Shown here: positions 19,827-33,605 of the stretch, piece after piece
Numbering within the stretch: position 1 is the first letter of the stretch
Layout: the number at the start of each line of letters is the position of its first letter
NCBI RefSeq assembly: GCF_003589595.1
Contig: NW_020653713.1
Coordinates: 6,262,360-6,326,359, forward strand
Length of the DNA stretch: 64,000 bases
Reading direction: 5' to 3'
Source: Hyposmocoma kahamanoa
Taxonomy: Eukaryota; Arthropoda; Insecta; Lepidoptera; Cosmopterigidae
Notes under the pieces: generated by a model
What the model was told of the DNA's origin: nothing
The model's database searches: none
What the model saw: only the letters and a program-made list of their open reading frames with translations
Made by a program: the position numbers and the translations under genes

Positions 19827-22800
19827 ATGGCGACTGACCAAGTGAAAAACCGCATGCAAGTTTTCAAGAACACTGGCAAAGATGTCGATGTAAGTACTAG
19901 CAAGTTATTTTTTGGTATATCGTATTTGCAAATAATTAAGATAGACTGAACTTAGTTTGGAAATAACCTTATTTGCATATGATTATTAGGAAATGCGTAG
20001 ACGGAGGAACGAAGTGACAGTTGAACTTAGGAAGAATAAAAGGGAAGAAACACTTCAGAAACGTCGGAATGTGCCTATTGGTGACTCCACAGATGAGGAT
20101 GAGATCGACAGGGCATTGGCGTCCACTGACTTGAAGGAATTAGTGATGAACGCGGCGAACGCAGATAACCCCGAGGTACAGCTGGCAGCCGTACTACAGT
20201 GCAGGAAACTACTGTCTTCAGACAAGAACCCCCCGATCGACGACCTCATAGCAACCGGCATCCTGCCCGTACTTGTTCAGTGCTTATCAAGAACAGACCA
20301 CCCCACGTTACAGTTTGAAGCATCCTGGGCCCTAACAAACATTGCATCAGGGACATCAGCACAAACAAACAAAGTAGTGCATGCGGGTGCAGTACCTCTC
20401 TTCCTTCAGCTGCTAATGTCACCTCATGAGAATGTATGTGAGCAAGCTGTGTGGGCTCTCGGCAACATTATTGGTGATGGCCCAGTGTTACGAGACTTTG
20501 TAATAGAGCTGGGTGTTGTAGAACCTCTCTTGAGCTTTATCAAGCCAGATATACCTATTACTTTCCTACGTAACGTGACATGGGTTATTGTAAACCTGTG
20601 CAGGAGTAAGGATCCACCTCCACCAGTGAAGACAATCCGAGAAATCCTACCCGCACTTAATGTACTCATCATGCACACTGACATCAATGTAAGTATATTT
20701 TGAGGCTGAAGTTATTGACACAGCTATTTCAAAACGATTAGTTGATTTTATTATACCTAAAATATTTATTAAATAATAACAAAAAATATTGCAACAATTT
20801 TATATCACCATCTACAAATAACAAAAGAAAATGAATAAGCAAAGAAGCATATTTTGCTTAAGGAAAATTGTTAATCGTAATAAAACTTATCCCTTTAAAA
20901 CTTTTATTGCAGATTCTAGTAGACACAGTTTGGGCAATCAGCTACCTAACAGATGGAGGCAATGAACAGATTCAAATGGTGATTGAGTCAGGCATTGTAC
21001 CAAAACTGATTCCCCTGCTCTCCCACAAGGAGGTGAAGGTGCAAACAGCAGCTCTCCGGGCAGTGGGCAACATTGTGACGGGCACAGATGAACAGACACA
21101 AGTCGTCCTTAACTGTGATGCGCTGTCACATTTCCCGGCATTATTGTCACATCAGGTACGTTTGATGATACTTTATAAAAATTTATACAGTTTTACTAAT
21201 TTTGAAGCACTTAATTTCTTGCAGCTTTTCAATATGAATCCCACTTTTATGAGCTTATTGCATTCTATTACCCAGGTGGACTTGGTTAAATCAGTTCCAT
21301 GTTGAGAATATAGTATTCTAAACTACAGACTGGACAATTATTGAGAACTAAAAACCCGAGAGAAACCTTAATTGAGCTAAACAACCATGAATGGTACCGT
21401 TGCTACCAGTTGAATAAATTGTTTACCTAGTTATATATAATAATTATCCTTATAGGCATAAAATAATAATAAATAAGTAACATTTTCAATTACCATGCAT
21501 TTTCCATTATGCGGCTTGTTGCTGGCCGGTCGTGTTGTGGCTGGCCGCGACTCTGAAGTAAAAAGGGATCGCACGCTGCAAGCAGCCCCCGAGTAGTCGC
21601 TTAGTGTAAATTGGCACTTAGTGCTTCTAATAGGCAAATTGATTAATTTGATTGGTATTCTATTTTATATTTCTAGTTAGTTTGCCTCTTCAGTGATGTA
21701 TCGAGGCAGCTAGAATAAAATATTTGCTGCTACATTTTACATGACAAATTTTTTGCATCCATCAAGCAAATTTTTCTTTACACGAAAATGTATGCATTAC
21801 TTTACCAAAATATTTCTTAACAGAAAGAGAAGATCTGCAAGGAAGCTGTGTGGTTCTTGTCAAACATCACAGCAGGAAACAAGCACCAGGTCCAAGCAGT
21901 CATTGATGCTGGCCTCTTACCCAAAATTGTAGAAAATCTCAGTAAGGGAGAGTTCCAAACGCAGAAAGAAGCCGCATGGGCAGTATCAAACCTGAGTATA
22001 AGTGGGACTAAGGAACAGGTAGCCGCATTGATCAACTGTGGAGTCATACCACCCTTCTGTAATCTTCTGAGTTGCAAAGATACACAGGTTATAAATGTAA
22101 GTATTCTTTCTATTATGAAATCCTAATTTGTTACCAGACATTGCTTTATGGCATCTTCATCATAAGAAAACAAACAGAAAAAATATGAGGATATAAGGTA
22201 TAAAAAGGAAGGACATCAACAATGTTTATGAGAAAATACAAGTACATAGTTACTGTTGAGGATATTTGTTCTTTCATTCAAACTTGACCTGATGATGACC
22301 TATCTTAATTAGTTAGTTGGAGTAGGGTTGCCAATAGAGTGAATATAATTTTAATTATGTTTAATTTTTATTCCAAATCAAGTTTTTAAGATACAGGCAA
22401 CTTGGGCAATGTCTTGCTAGACTAAATGCTACTTGATTTTATGTAGGAACTGAAGCTCTTTTGTGAAAAGGAACTATTATTGTAAAAAGTGACCTTGAAC
22501 ATAACTATATGAGTGATGACATACTTATGTAGGATGCTGCTGGGTGGAATGCTCTTCAAGGTACCTGCATACTGTTTAAAAGATGTTCTTTGTTTCTTAA
22601 ACAAAGGATTTTCCAAATCTTATCTATCATATAAATGTTTAGATATAATTTGACACAAACAAAGCTAATCAGGACATAAAAGTATATAGGTAGATAATGA
22701 ATCTGATTGTGGAATAACAGATTTTGTTTTTCCCATGTCTACTAAGGTAAAGCACATCAAAACAATTTAGTATATTGGTCCATTGTGATTGTTTTATTTT

Positions 22801-24932
22801 TTAAGAGGAGGTCAACCTGCTGGCTAACTACACAACATGAATAATTAAGGCTTTATAAAACTATATAGTAGTAGTAAATGTGGTTTAAATGCCAACACTG
22901 ACATGGAAAGCCAGAATATTGATGCTACCAGTCTGTCTTTCCATTTACACACTTACCAAGCATAGATAGATTTTTCTAGTGCATGGACTTGCCTCAATCA
23001 TATAAAAAACTTCTTGTATATTTTCATTGCTTACTGTCCTGCACCATGTGGATGTAATTTTTTACTAAATTGGATCAGTGGGTCTACTCTACTTCTCCAT
23101 CTGACATACTGGCAAAAGACAATGTCAAATATGGAGCTTCATTCGCATCAAGCATCTTTTAATTTGGTTGAGCATTACTTATTTGAAAGTAATTGTCTTG
23201 GACGGAGAATGGAAATTGACACCCTGATTTGAGTGTTCTCCGTATTATTGTTAATATTTTAATTAAAGACCAGGATGTTGATGTCTTTGGCATACATAGG
23301 TAAGTAGCTAAACTATCATCATTGATCCAATTTTGTCAGGTGGTGCTGGACGGGCTAAGCAATATGCTAAAGATGGCGGGCGAGAACGCAGAACAGGTGG
23401 CCAGCATGATCGAAGAATGTGGCGGTATCGACAAGATCGAGGCGCTGCAATCGCATGAGAAAGTCGAAATCTACAAGATGGCTTACGACATTATTGAACA
23501 GTACTTCGCTGGAGAGGTCAGGGCCTTTTATAACTCTCTATTGTTATTGAAAAATAGACAAAATAAATATCTTATTTGTTTCCTGTATATTTTGACTTGG
23601 ATGGCTGGTTTTTGATTACCACTCGACATATATGATGCGAAACAAGTGTGAAAATATTTGTTTTGTCAACTAGGCTTAAGCACTCTTGGTGCTATATGGA
23701 TATGTCCAGAGGTGGGCAAGCGCCCGGGTTTCCACCCGGTGCTTTGTAAATGCCCGGTTTAAATCGGGTTAATACCCATTAATGCCCAAAATCGAGAGCA
23801 AAGACTATTAACAAGTAAATATTTATTGAAAATCGAATTTTATTAAAGTTAAAGGATTTAATCACAAAATGTTTATTGTTTTCTGATCTGAATGATTCGG
23901 TTAGCTTTTCTATTAAATAGATTAAGATTAATATCCCATTGAAATAAATCCATACAAAAAATCGTTAGGTTATATGCACTTGCATCCTTCGTAGTGAGAA
24001 TCCACAGAATTGCAAGATGGGTATTGTGTGGAGCTGCCTCTTTTTCATCTAAAAAAGATCTTTTTAATAACAGAAATTTGTAAACGTTGGAATTATATCA
24101 AATTCCGTATTCTACGTTTGAGCGCACGATTTTGTGTAGTAATGGGTTAAAACCCAACTAAAGCCTGGATAAGTTGATTAGGTTGTAACCCACTTCCTAT
24201 CTCTGGGTATATTCGTACAAACTGTTAGATTTGTTGTGGAAGAATCTGCATTATTGGCACTCCATACAAAGGTAGGGGCGAAGTGCCCACGTAACACGAT
24301 TCTCGCCTTGTCTAAGAAATTATTGCAACTAAGTAGGAGGTATTGAACATTAAATGCCATGCTGCAGTAGCAAGACGCAGTATGACTTTTGGCACTGGTA
24401 TAACGATTTGTTATTTTTACATTAGATCCATTTTTTTTCCTTAAGTCTGTACAACCTCAAATGGCTTTGGTTGATTCTGCATAACTTTGGAAAAAATATA
24501 ATAGTAAACTTGAGGATATGTCTGGTTACTATATGGCGTGAAAACACGATTCCTAAAACTTTTCACGATAGAAAAAAAAAAACTTATCTCGAAATTTTAC
24601 GAGAAAACCGCTGTGTTTCTTTAGGTACTTTTAGAACACGTATAATATACCATATACATTATTCAAATGGCTGTAATATTATTTGTAAAAAATAAATTGT
24701 GAAATAAAGTCAGTGTCGCGTCCACTCGACTGTATTAGTACGGGAAAAACTTGAATTCGGGCTGAGGTAGCATCAACTATTAAGTATCTATCTTTTCCTT
24801 AGTGTCATTATTAAATTGTGTTACTGTTTCTTGCAGGAGGAAGACGCGACGTTAGCGCCGTCGACAGGCGAAGCGATGTTCCAGTTCGAGCCGTCGGCCA
24901 GCGGCGCCCCGCAGGACGGCTTCCGTTTCTAG
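19827..24932 (+). CDS. Importin subunit alpha-3 (karyopherin alpha), complete
   Basis: Six exons join in frame: 19827-19889, 19990-20688, 20913-21155, 21824-22096, 23340-23516 and 24837-24932, all phase 0, giving 516 residues (vertebrate KPNA3/4 have 521). The ATG lies in the context ATAAAATGGCG. The importin-beta-binding region (about residues 1-60) has the basic RRRRNEV and LQKRRNV clusters. Tandem ARM repeats follow with the NLS-pocket helices: [80 protein letters not shown] and [14 protein letters not shown]. The tail ends DGFRF, like EGFQF in KPNA4. The protein carries classical-NLS cargo into the nucleus with importin-beta. The phrase [12 protein letters not shown] and tail place it in the alpha3 group, not alpha1 or alpha2. 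All splice sites are GT/AG. Confidence 0.97.
23085..23200 (+). repeat. Dispersed repeat shared with 55030-55160
   Basis: GACAATGTCAAATATGGAGC and CATCTTTTAATTTGGTTGAG, in importin-alpha3 intron 4, match the reverse of 55060-55150 in dock intron 1 (GACAACGTCAAGTATGAAGC when inverted). Both also share GGGTCTACTCT and a GACAT segment. The class is unknown. Confidence 0.6.
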
Positions 24933-25131
24933 GGCGGGGCCCCCGCGCCTGTCGCGCTCTGCCCGCCACGCCCACTTAAGAAGGATTTACATGACGATAC
25001 ACATACACTTGTACGAGTATGACTGTAACCGACACTAGGTAATCAAGTTACTCTTGGTCAAGACACATCGAGAAGATTCTGGTTACTTATCGAAACTGTT
25101 TGAAAATAAGTATAACAATATTGAATTGAAA

Positions 25132-25137
25132 AATAAA
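25132..25137 (+). terminator. Likely poly(A) signal of importin-alpha3
   Basis: AATAAA lies 200 bp after the stop codon at 24930-24932, the first canonical hexamer downstream. Confidence 0.6.
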
Positions 25138-26547
25138 TGAAATATGCCTTATTACAGTGTAATTATTGTGCTCAAATGACTATTTTGTAAAATTGATTTA
25201 AATATCACAGATACGTAATTAATTTTGGGTTATATTGGATCGTGCCCATATTTTGATTGTTTCTTTAACGTCACGTCTTTATTGGCTAGCGCATTACTTC
25301 CCGATGTGTCTTATTTGTTAGTCATTTTTATAAACAATTGTTATCGTATGCAAATTCTAACAGATTGTAAACATCGACCGTGCGTAATCTACAGACGTGT
25401 ATTTTCAATTAATTTTAACATTATCTAAGTAACACCTACATCGTTTGTATGCAGAACCGCATCGATGTAACTTCTACACCGTTTTACCCATCTATAGATT
25501 TCGGCCATTCGTTAATTTTCGCGACAATAAGAATAATTCAGTAGTTTAAGTTCATAAGTAAGTAATCTCATTCAGTAAATTATAGTTTTAATCAATCTTT
25601 AAGTTACTTCTATCGATTAGGGTTCAACGATGTATGAAGTTGTGTTGTGGTTAGGGTAGATTACCAACAGGCAGCTAGTGTTAACTCGAGGCTAAGTCTC
25701 ATGCTTGCCTGCGTTTTTGCCTGGACGCTCTGGTGCCTGATTTATATAATTTCATTATCAACCTATGTAATATGCGGCATTAGCCAGAGTCGACTAGTTG
25801 GGCAAAGATGGATCCAAGCGAGCGTACCAGCGCTTCACAAATGCTCATGAATTAACGAACGATAAATTTCTTGTATCTATTGTATTGTAATGTATTGTAG
25901 TTATGGCGGTTATTGAATTATTCGAGTTAGAATTTCGTTCGTCGATTCAGCGGGCGGACTCGTTGCAAAAAGGCCTTAGCACCGTTTCGATTGTAAAATT
26001 CGCGTTGTAAAAAATTGTTCGTGTTCGCGGTGCTGTGGCTTCGTTGTGATACAACTCTATTGTGATGTTTCAAATATTTTCATCTTGTTTTTCGATTTCG
26101 TATTAAAAATAAATGGACGACGGACACGAATGTTTTGCTTCACAAAGTACCGCGTACTTGTGTACGCGTAGTGTACTCGCTTACAGATTGAATGCTTTTA
26201 TAACATAGTATTTATGTTTCGATTTTAACTCCCGATTGTATCAAATGATCCACGGGAAAACCGTTTTAAGAATTATGTTGTGACATTCAGTCCATTTGTA
26301 TCTAAACCAATAAATTCTGTCCAATCTAGTGGCTCTTATTTTTTTTTTCAAAACATTTAAGATTTGATTGTATGTACTTCTGAATCAAATACAACTTTTA
26401 ATAAACTCGAATCAAAACGCGGAAATCTGATGTTACGTATGTCTTACTATGAACTGTCTGTATAGAACGGCTGATTTTCATTTGAGGGAAGTCAAAGAAT
26501 AAATTTGTTGTCATGAGTACAAAATATTATAGTAAAATCAATCCTAA

Positions 26548-26676
26548 GGACGCCTTTAAGTTAAACGCTTATAGAAGCACAGTAGTGGCGCTGCAGTCGC
26601 GCCACTACTCATTTTTATACAATATTTAGAAGCGCGACTGCGACGCTTCTGCAGACATCTAATTTGAAGTCGCCCT
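26548..26676. mobile_element. Small MITE with Harbinger-like ends
   Basis: The right end (inverted: AAGGGCGACTTCAAATTAGA) resembles the 7539 Harbinger terminus; the left end (AAGGACGCCTTTAAGTTAAA) is a weaker match. Inside is a strong hairpin, AGTAGTGGCG with its inverse (26581-26610). The rest of 25140-26836 shows no gene. Confidence 0.5.
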
Positions 26677-26836
26677 TATCCGTCCCGAAAGTACTTTGAA
26701 GTGACCGTGAACAAAGAAACGACCTCTCCTATTATGGTTCCATTGATCAAGGTAAGTTGTTTTAAATAAAACAACAGTTTACTTTAAGGTGTATTTGTAG
26801 CACAGTCTTACACAAGGTGTTAACCAATGACTAAAG

Positions 26837-29800
26837 TCAATTGGAATAAATAGATGGTAAAGAATCTTGATACTGTCGCGATTTGTACTGTTGACGCAGT
26901 TCGGCAGATTTCTGAAAGCAACAAAATAAGGTTATATGAGAAGAGCATAGCAAAGGAGCTTGAAAGTACTCTGGGAAGTACTTTGAAATTTCATACAGTC
27001 TAAGTTCGTCAAGTAAATGACGAACATTTTTATGAAAACCCCCGACGAAATTATTTGGACTATATAGTATATGTAATTATTTCAATGAAACTAGGATGTG
27101 TTAATATAAATGACATTTTACCTTTCGCAATTCGCAAGCATAACACTTAACGTTGGAGTAAACGGCCTCTTGTGACCCGTCGGGGTGCAAAGAAGTTAGC
27201 CGGCTTTGCAGGGACTCTACATCGTAGAACAAACCCACTTTGTGGTGGAAGCTGGGAAGCAAATTTATGTTAAAACGTTGCTGTAGTCAACATCAGTTTC
27301 CTATCTAAATAATAACGCACACACTCAAAGTCCCGTACTAGAACAAACCTGTATCACGGGTGCCAGGGTGAAATGAACACACATAAACAACCACGAATTA
27401 CACCCAAACTCACGAGAGAAATAAATGTACCTAGGCCATATTAATATTTCTCTCGGCCCGGGAATCGAACCCGGGACCGCAGACTGGCAAACCAGAATGG
27501 TAACCGTTCGGCCATGGAGACAGTTAATACATAAAATGGGCCACTTGAACCTACTTCTTTCTTTTTTCCTGTAACCGATAGGTATATTATATAGATAGAT
27601 AGATTACGTACGTAATTTCGCTTTTTTAACCACATTTTTTTCAATTCATTCACTGTTTTATCTCATCCAGATACTTGACGACTCTATCCTTTTGTAGCGA
27701 ACCACGGACTACAATCTTTTTGGATTTAAAAAAATATTTCTATTCTAATTCTAAATTCAATTGTATGTAACTGAATGAAACTTATTTTTCCGGATTTAAA
27801 ATCGTGATTAAGTATATGTTTTGTTTATTATTAAACATTTCGGGCTTGTCTAATGTGGTCTGTGGGCTTGTCACAGGCACGGTTACGGTACATAAAGGAT
27901 GGAAAAAATTTTGGTTTCCATAGTCTAAGTTACGGTTAACTCCACTTGTTTTTGATGCCTTTTTATGGCAAACTTTGTTATTCTACACCTTAGAATAATA
28001 ACGCAATTCTAAGTTCTACACTATTATTTTTGAGCGGTTGTCTTCATGTTTTTGTATCTATGAGGTCTATTAAAAACAGTAATTACATTTTCTGTGGTTT
28101 CACCCAATCCACGTCGATACAGTCCGCTATATATCTAGTTCGATTAAGAAACCCCGAGAAATTGAAATGAAATGATATCTATCTGAAACACAATAGGTTA
28201 TAATTATATGGCGAACATTATCTTACTTAGGCAATGGGCGAACCCAGTGATTGTCCAGCCGATTAAGCTTCATGATACCGCTAAGCCGTTGCAGCAGGCT
28301 GAAGTTGTCGTTTTGGATCTTGTTCTTGCGCTCGGACTCCCGTTGTTGCTTTTTCAGTTTGAGAACTACGTGTGGTCTCGCGGGAGGCGGTTTGTCGTCG
28401 ATCGCGGGAAGAGCCGATCGGACCTGCGTATTCACATGTCTGGTACTACAAATTAAATTGTCCGTGGACCCCTCAATGGGTTAAAACATTGAGACCCTAA
28501 GCACATATAACCTAACCGTCCCTAACATACTGAGTGGTTTATTTATAGATACGATGGAAAGCAGTAGGTACTAAGCCGAATTCTACTCCGGGTTGCTGCT
28601 GGCTGGCATCAGGGTTGTCCCCGATAAAGGCATTTTACACATCAGATGCAGATGCTGAACTTAACGTCAGCGGATGCTGATTTTATGTATTTAAAAAAAA
28701 CTCGAGAAATGTACATGCTTACTGAATCTATCTGCATGAAAAAGCTTTCTATTTTTTGTAATAAAATGTTATTTTAATGATTTTGTGACATTTATTAAGA
28801 AAATAATTAATCTACATGAAAACAATCAATTTGCCTAGGTTAATCTTTCTGGAATTTTATCAGTCATATTTTAAAAAAGCAGTTGAGCTGCTCTTTCGGC
28901 TTAGTCTGTTTCTGAAAGGTTTATAAATGTTCCAGCGTCCCTTTTAGGTCATATCACGACACGAACATACGCGATGAAGGTCAGTTGATGCGGACGCGGA
29001 TATTTTATTTTATATTGATTATTTATGCTGATATACCTGACAACCCTAGCCGGGATATGTATTTTCCAAGTGGGATACTACGTCTACATTTTCACTTTCT
29101 AATATGTATTATTTATCATATTTCTAATAGTTAAAGAAGTTAATAAGTTCATATTTTATAAACAAAATCAAGAAATCAATATAGCAAACATAAGATTGTA
29201 ATTTCTCAGTTCCCCTTTAATTGCATAGTTTCACAATTATACGAGCTCAATACCTCGGAATTGTTTCAACTTAAAAGATTTTGAGTTTATGGTTAATTTT
29301 ATTAAAAACCAAAAGTTTCCTGTGTGGTGTGTAAAAAACTAACATCTGCCTTATGGCTTAGTCGATGAATTTACTATTATTATTATTATTATTATTATTT
29401 TTAAATAAATAACGCGCACACTCAACATAGCCCCGCACTAGGGAAACCCTGTGTCGCGGGTGCCATGGACACACACATAGACAACCACAAATTACACCCA
29501 AACTCCGAGAGAAATAAATGTAAGCCATACAAACATTTCTCCCGGCCCGGGAATCGAACCTGGGACCTCTGTGTGGCAGTCCGGCATGGTAACCGTTCGG
29601 CCACGGAGGCAGTTAATGAACATCAAATATAATTTATATTTAAATGAACATCAAACTGCAAGAATCCTTGAATTGCCTATTTTCCTTAATGGTGTATTGG
29701 ACACATTGGAGTCGATGCCCATAAAACGTTAATTTCCACAGGGCCACCATCCAGGAAAACCAAGTAATATGTACTGACTTTTTAACAAGGGAAGAAATAA

Positions 29801-30397
29801 GCTTTGATTTCGTTTAGCACGAGATTCGATAATATTAAGTGTAGGTATGAAAAAAGTCCTGCGGTTGTAAATAAAAACTGGCCCGAGATTCCTGCTCAGA
29901 GCTCTAATGAAAAAATAAATGTACCTATATTCTACGTATACACAACGATAACCAAATGACGAGAAGAACAAGTCGTGCGCCTGGTGGTAAGCGACATGCC
30001 TGTCCATAACAGTTGCATTGCCACTCAGAAGTCGCAGTTTTTAAATCGTAAAAACCTGAGAGACACTGCCATTGCGCCCTTCACCATGAGACATAAGTTT
30101 ACAAGTCCCATGTGCCTCTAATTTCAACAGCACCCTTACCCTTCAAAACCGGAACGCAGTAATGCTCACATTACTGCTTGGCGACAAAAATATGTAAGAC
30201 GCTAGTACTTCTCTGGATGGACTCTTTTTACTGCTACGAAAAAAGAAGTGCAGGCGCCTACGTGAACTGTGGGTTGTTGACAGCCAAAATGTTCGAAAGT
30301 TATTTAAATTATTATTGTAGCATACCTTTGATCTGTGGTCTTTAAATCTCCGATCTTCCCATGGTTGGATGAGCAACTTGTCCCTTCGCGATAGCAT
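26837..30397 (-). CDS. CFAP97D1-like (hemingway/KIAA1430 family) axonemal protein
   Basis: Four small exons join in phase: 30397-30326 (24 codons), 28423-28227, 27251-27122 and 26911-26837 with the stop TGA at 26839-26837. The product is 157 residues (human CFAP97D1 is 164). It begins MLSRRDKLLIQPWEDRRFKD and then carries the family core: SALPAIDDKPPPARPHVVLK, a Lys/Arg-rich helix (QQRESERKNKIQNDNFSLLQ) and RLSGIMKLNRLDNHW. The human protein has the matching KPPVAHTNHILKLSK, INKIEYENKQL and KVDCWNEY. Family members act in sperm flagella and cilia. All junctions have GT/AG and consistent phase (0, 2, 0). The third and last exons (HHKVGLFYDVESLQSRL ..., ending SLPSIYSN) are less conserved and rest on splice phase. 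Introns hold two family A SINEs and one family C repeat. Confidence 0.87.
27311..27527 (-). repeat. tRNA-derived SINE family A, copy 1
   Basis: Read on the minus strand, the head carries an A-box (TGGCCGAACGG) and a B-box (GGGTTCGATTCC), followed by GAGAGAAATATT and a body with TTTGGGTGTAATTCGTGG and GGCACCCGTGATAC. Sister copies are at 29411-29617 (-) and 43560-43741 (+). It lies in intron 2 of the CFAP97D1-like gene. Confidence 0.9.
29411..29617 (-). repeat. tRNA-derived SINE family A, copy 2
   Basis: The head (CCTCCGTGGCCGAACGGTTA, then CCCAGGTTCGATTCCCGGGC) is the best-preserved of the three. The tail runs into an AAT/ATT microsatellite at 29376-29400, typical of SINE 3' ends. It lies in intron 1 of the CFAP97D1-like gene. 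Confidence 0.9.
29950..30240 (-). repeat. Dispersed repeat family C, copy 3
   Basis: It reads backwards from AACAAGTCGTGCGCCTGGTG. It ends close to exon 1 (30326) of the CFAP97D1-like gene. Confidence 0.8.
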
Positions 30398-32730
30398 TTT
30401 AAAAACCCGTTCATAAGTACAATTACAAAATGTAAACGTTATTAGGGAATCTGACAGAGTAAGCAAAACCAACAATTCGTATAATCAATGAAATCAACTT
30501 GTTGCCATGGCCATTAGCGTATTAAAAGAGCGGTATTATTAAATATTGATTGACCTGAATATACTACAAGTTTTAAAACTTAAATAGTAAGTTTAGCGAT
30601 CCAGAGGGGAAACATTGGCACCCTCCTGGGCACGACGCGATACCCGAGGGCGCGGCATTCAATCAATTTTTCTACCTCTACATTTCACATGTTATAGTAT
30701 ATTATTTCCCCTACTGTAATGCCATTTAAATGATGTTGTTATTAATCTCCAAAGCCCTTCGGGTATACAAAGATTATTTTTAAAATACTGTAGAGTTCAT
30801 ATCTTTTTTTAGCAGCACACGTAATTTGCCTTTAAAAATCTTTTTCATTATTCATGTCAAGTTGTGAAGCTTTGTTAGAGTATTTTTAGTTTATGCCTTC
30901 TCTACAATATACGACACCTTAGTATCCCATAATAAAAGTTTCTGCTTAGTTAAAGTTAGTTACCAGTTGTTTGCAAAAGGACATTCATGTACTCAATATT
31001 TGACATTCTTGTACTATTTTGTTTCATAATATTACAACAATTATGTTCGTGGAGAAAATAAATACATTATTATATGGGATAGGATACGGGTAAAGCCTCA
31101 TTAGCGTTGTCAGCACTTTCTAGAATAGGATACGAGTTGAGTCTCAATTGTAAGCACGCATCAACATCGCATTGTCAGCACTCTAGCGTCCCGAAGATAC
31201 CATACATGGTACACCTTTCTTTAGTATACACACAACGCAAATCGTGCTGGCCTTGGCAAGCTCGGTATATCATCGACCTTACTTCCGACTTTTCTGTCTT
31301 GACCGTGGTCTGATTGCCCTATATTTTTTTTTTAATACCATCTAAATGTCCCCAGCGACTCAGGTATACATGTTGCGAAACAATAAGACAACATTGCAAA
31401 TTAATAAATAAATTATAATGTTAAATATTATACACTGCACTTACATTGGTATCATATTCTTGCTCGTTACATCAGATAATATACACGAAAACAAACACAT
31501 GGTTACATACAAATTAAAAAATATATACTTTTGAGCAATACAAAAATAAAAAAACTCAATCACTCTACTTAAAACTAAGATTATTATTATATTTTGTCGG
31601 TGACCGTACTTTAGTACTTAGAGAAAACGTTTTTGTCGTTTTGTGATATTAATAAGCCCTAGGAATGTTAGCGTAGTCCCGTTCTAGTTTTGGCAATGTT
31701 TTTCTTGTAAAGCTTTTTAAAATAATTTCAATGTTAAATTGTTAATTATTAAATACATTTATTTCATAAGAGACATTGTAAGTTAGAAACATATTTTATT
31801 TATAGATTTTAGGACTCTCGTGATTATTTACCAACAGGTTTCTTACCTCTTTAGGAAGGCAGATCAAATTATGTCCTTAAACCTGTTAACTGCCGCTTGC
31901 CAGGCAATTTCATGGCCATGGTAAGAAAATGTCATATTGTGGTATGAAAACTGGAGATAATCGTATTTTTATTGTCTACAATTTAAATATATAACGCGAC
32001 TTTACTAACTGGGGCTTTTCAAGTTTACTAACATGTTACTTGCTAGAAATTACTTTATACAGATTTTAAATTTATAGGATAGCATAAACTTGAGATGTCC
32101 GTCGACACCTCAATGACGCCAGTTACTTTAGATGCATTATTTACAAGACAAATGTTCAGAAAGCACATACCTACTGTGTTACGCTTGCTTAAGAAGTAAC
32201 ATAGAGGCACTAAATTTGTTTTTGCTGGCAAAGGTAGAATATCAAAAGTCAATTTCAGAATATTTCTTTGTTAAAAAAACATTTTTTTACGTTTCTAACT
32301 TACACCAATGCCTCTTAAAATCAATTTAATAAACGCCACAACATACATGGACACTGCATCAATCGTTTGCACATACAACGTTCATCCCTTGATATTTTAG
32401 TTTCTTTCGCGTATCTACTTTCTACCTATCCAACTTGGCATTTTTGTGCTCAATTTAGTTACATGATTTTTTATTGGACTTGGTAAACGTTAGCTTCCAC
32501 ACAAACTTTAATAAAAATGAGAGAAATTCATCACCTATAAAGAGGGAGATTGTTTTTAAAGTAAATATACTAACTATCAGTGCAAAACTGGTGTAATATA
32601 CATTAAATATTGATTGTACATACAATATTACTTTAAATGATACTAAAAACATAATTATTTTCTATTTGGATGTTATTTTCATTCATAAAAAAATTCAATA
32701 ATGAAATCTTTTTATTCATTTTTTTTATAC
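30398..32730. other. AT-rich stretch without recognised genes
   Basis: No splice-bounded exon or known protein family was visible on either strand, and no repeats stand out. Parts could be untranslated or non-coding transcript sequence. Confidence 0.4.
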
Positions 32731-32739
32731 ATGACAGGC

Positions 32740-33050
32740 AGATGACTCCACTCCACCTGATGTTAAATGGAAAATGGAATCCAGACGTAAAGGTACCTAG
32801 TGCAGTGTTGATACAATCATCGTCCTAGCCACTCCACCCTGCATGCCTATAAGATGCCTCTTCACGCCTCGTTTGAAGGACCCCATATCGTAAGCAGGGA
32901 ATACGTGCGCTGGAAGAGAATTCCATTTGTCGACTATGCGACAGAGAAAGGTGCCAAGCCTTTTAGTTCGCAATGGTATACGGCAAGTTGTGAAACAGGT
33001 AGGGAGGGATACATGAAAATAGCATCCATTTTCCATTTAGCATCCATCCA
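32740..33050 (-). pseudogene. Jockey-like retrotransposon 3' fragment
   Basis: The minus frame reads TCRIPLRTKRLGTFLCRIVD, KWNSLPAHVFPAYDMGSFKR then GVKRHL, the same C-terminal motif as at 5267-5645 (WNSLP..VFP..Y..G.FK..V). It is a 5'-truncated copy. Confidence 0.85.
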
Positions 33051-33297
33051 TTATATTTATAAAAAAAAAACGTTATGTACGTATGTAGTATCATTTAAAG
33101 TGAAATTGTAGACAAAAAATTTATGTGGGTATACCACTTTTGCGTTGATAGCCTCGAGCATAAATATTCCGTTCCAGGGACAGTTTCTTTTTGCAATATG
33201 TATCATTGGTATAATAAGCCACAATTATGATCATACTTTATAAGAGCTGTTATCACACGGAAGTCATAAAAATAATACCACCCATAAGAATTTTTTT

Positions 33298-33605
33298 TTT
33301 TATTACATCAAGGCACGGGACGAACAAGTCATGCGCCTGATGGTAAGCTACACGCCTGTCCATAATAGTTGCAGTGCCACTCAAGAGCTTTAAATCGCAA
33401 AGATCTGAAGGGCACTTCCACTGCGCCCGTTACCCTGAGACATAAGTTGACAAGTCCCATGTGCCTGTAATTTCACCAGCACCCTTGCCCTTCAGAACCG
33501 GAACACTGTAATGCTGTAATCATTGCTTGGCGGCGGAAATAGGTAAGGTGGCAGTACTTCCCTGGACGAACTCCTTCACGGGGAGCTCTACTGCTACTAA
33601 ATAAC
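33298..33605 (-). repeat. Dispersed repeat family C, copy 4 (longest)
   Basis: It runs from the poly(A)-like edge at 33298 through CATGCGCCTGATGGTAAGCT to the end TCTACTGCTACTAAATA. This copy shows the whole unit, including the CTTGGCGGCGGAAATAGGTA segment seen alone as a fragment at 58240. Confidence 0.85.

Noticed and set aside
28424..28445. Upstream acceptor for CFAP97D1-like exon 2 (TTTGTAG at 28446)
   Set aside because: It puts exon 2 out of phase with exon 1; the CAG at 28426-28424 restores phase 0 and joins HRSK to VRSALP as expected for the family.
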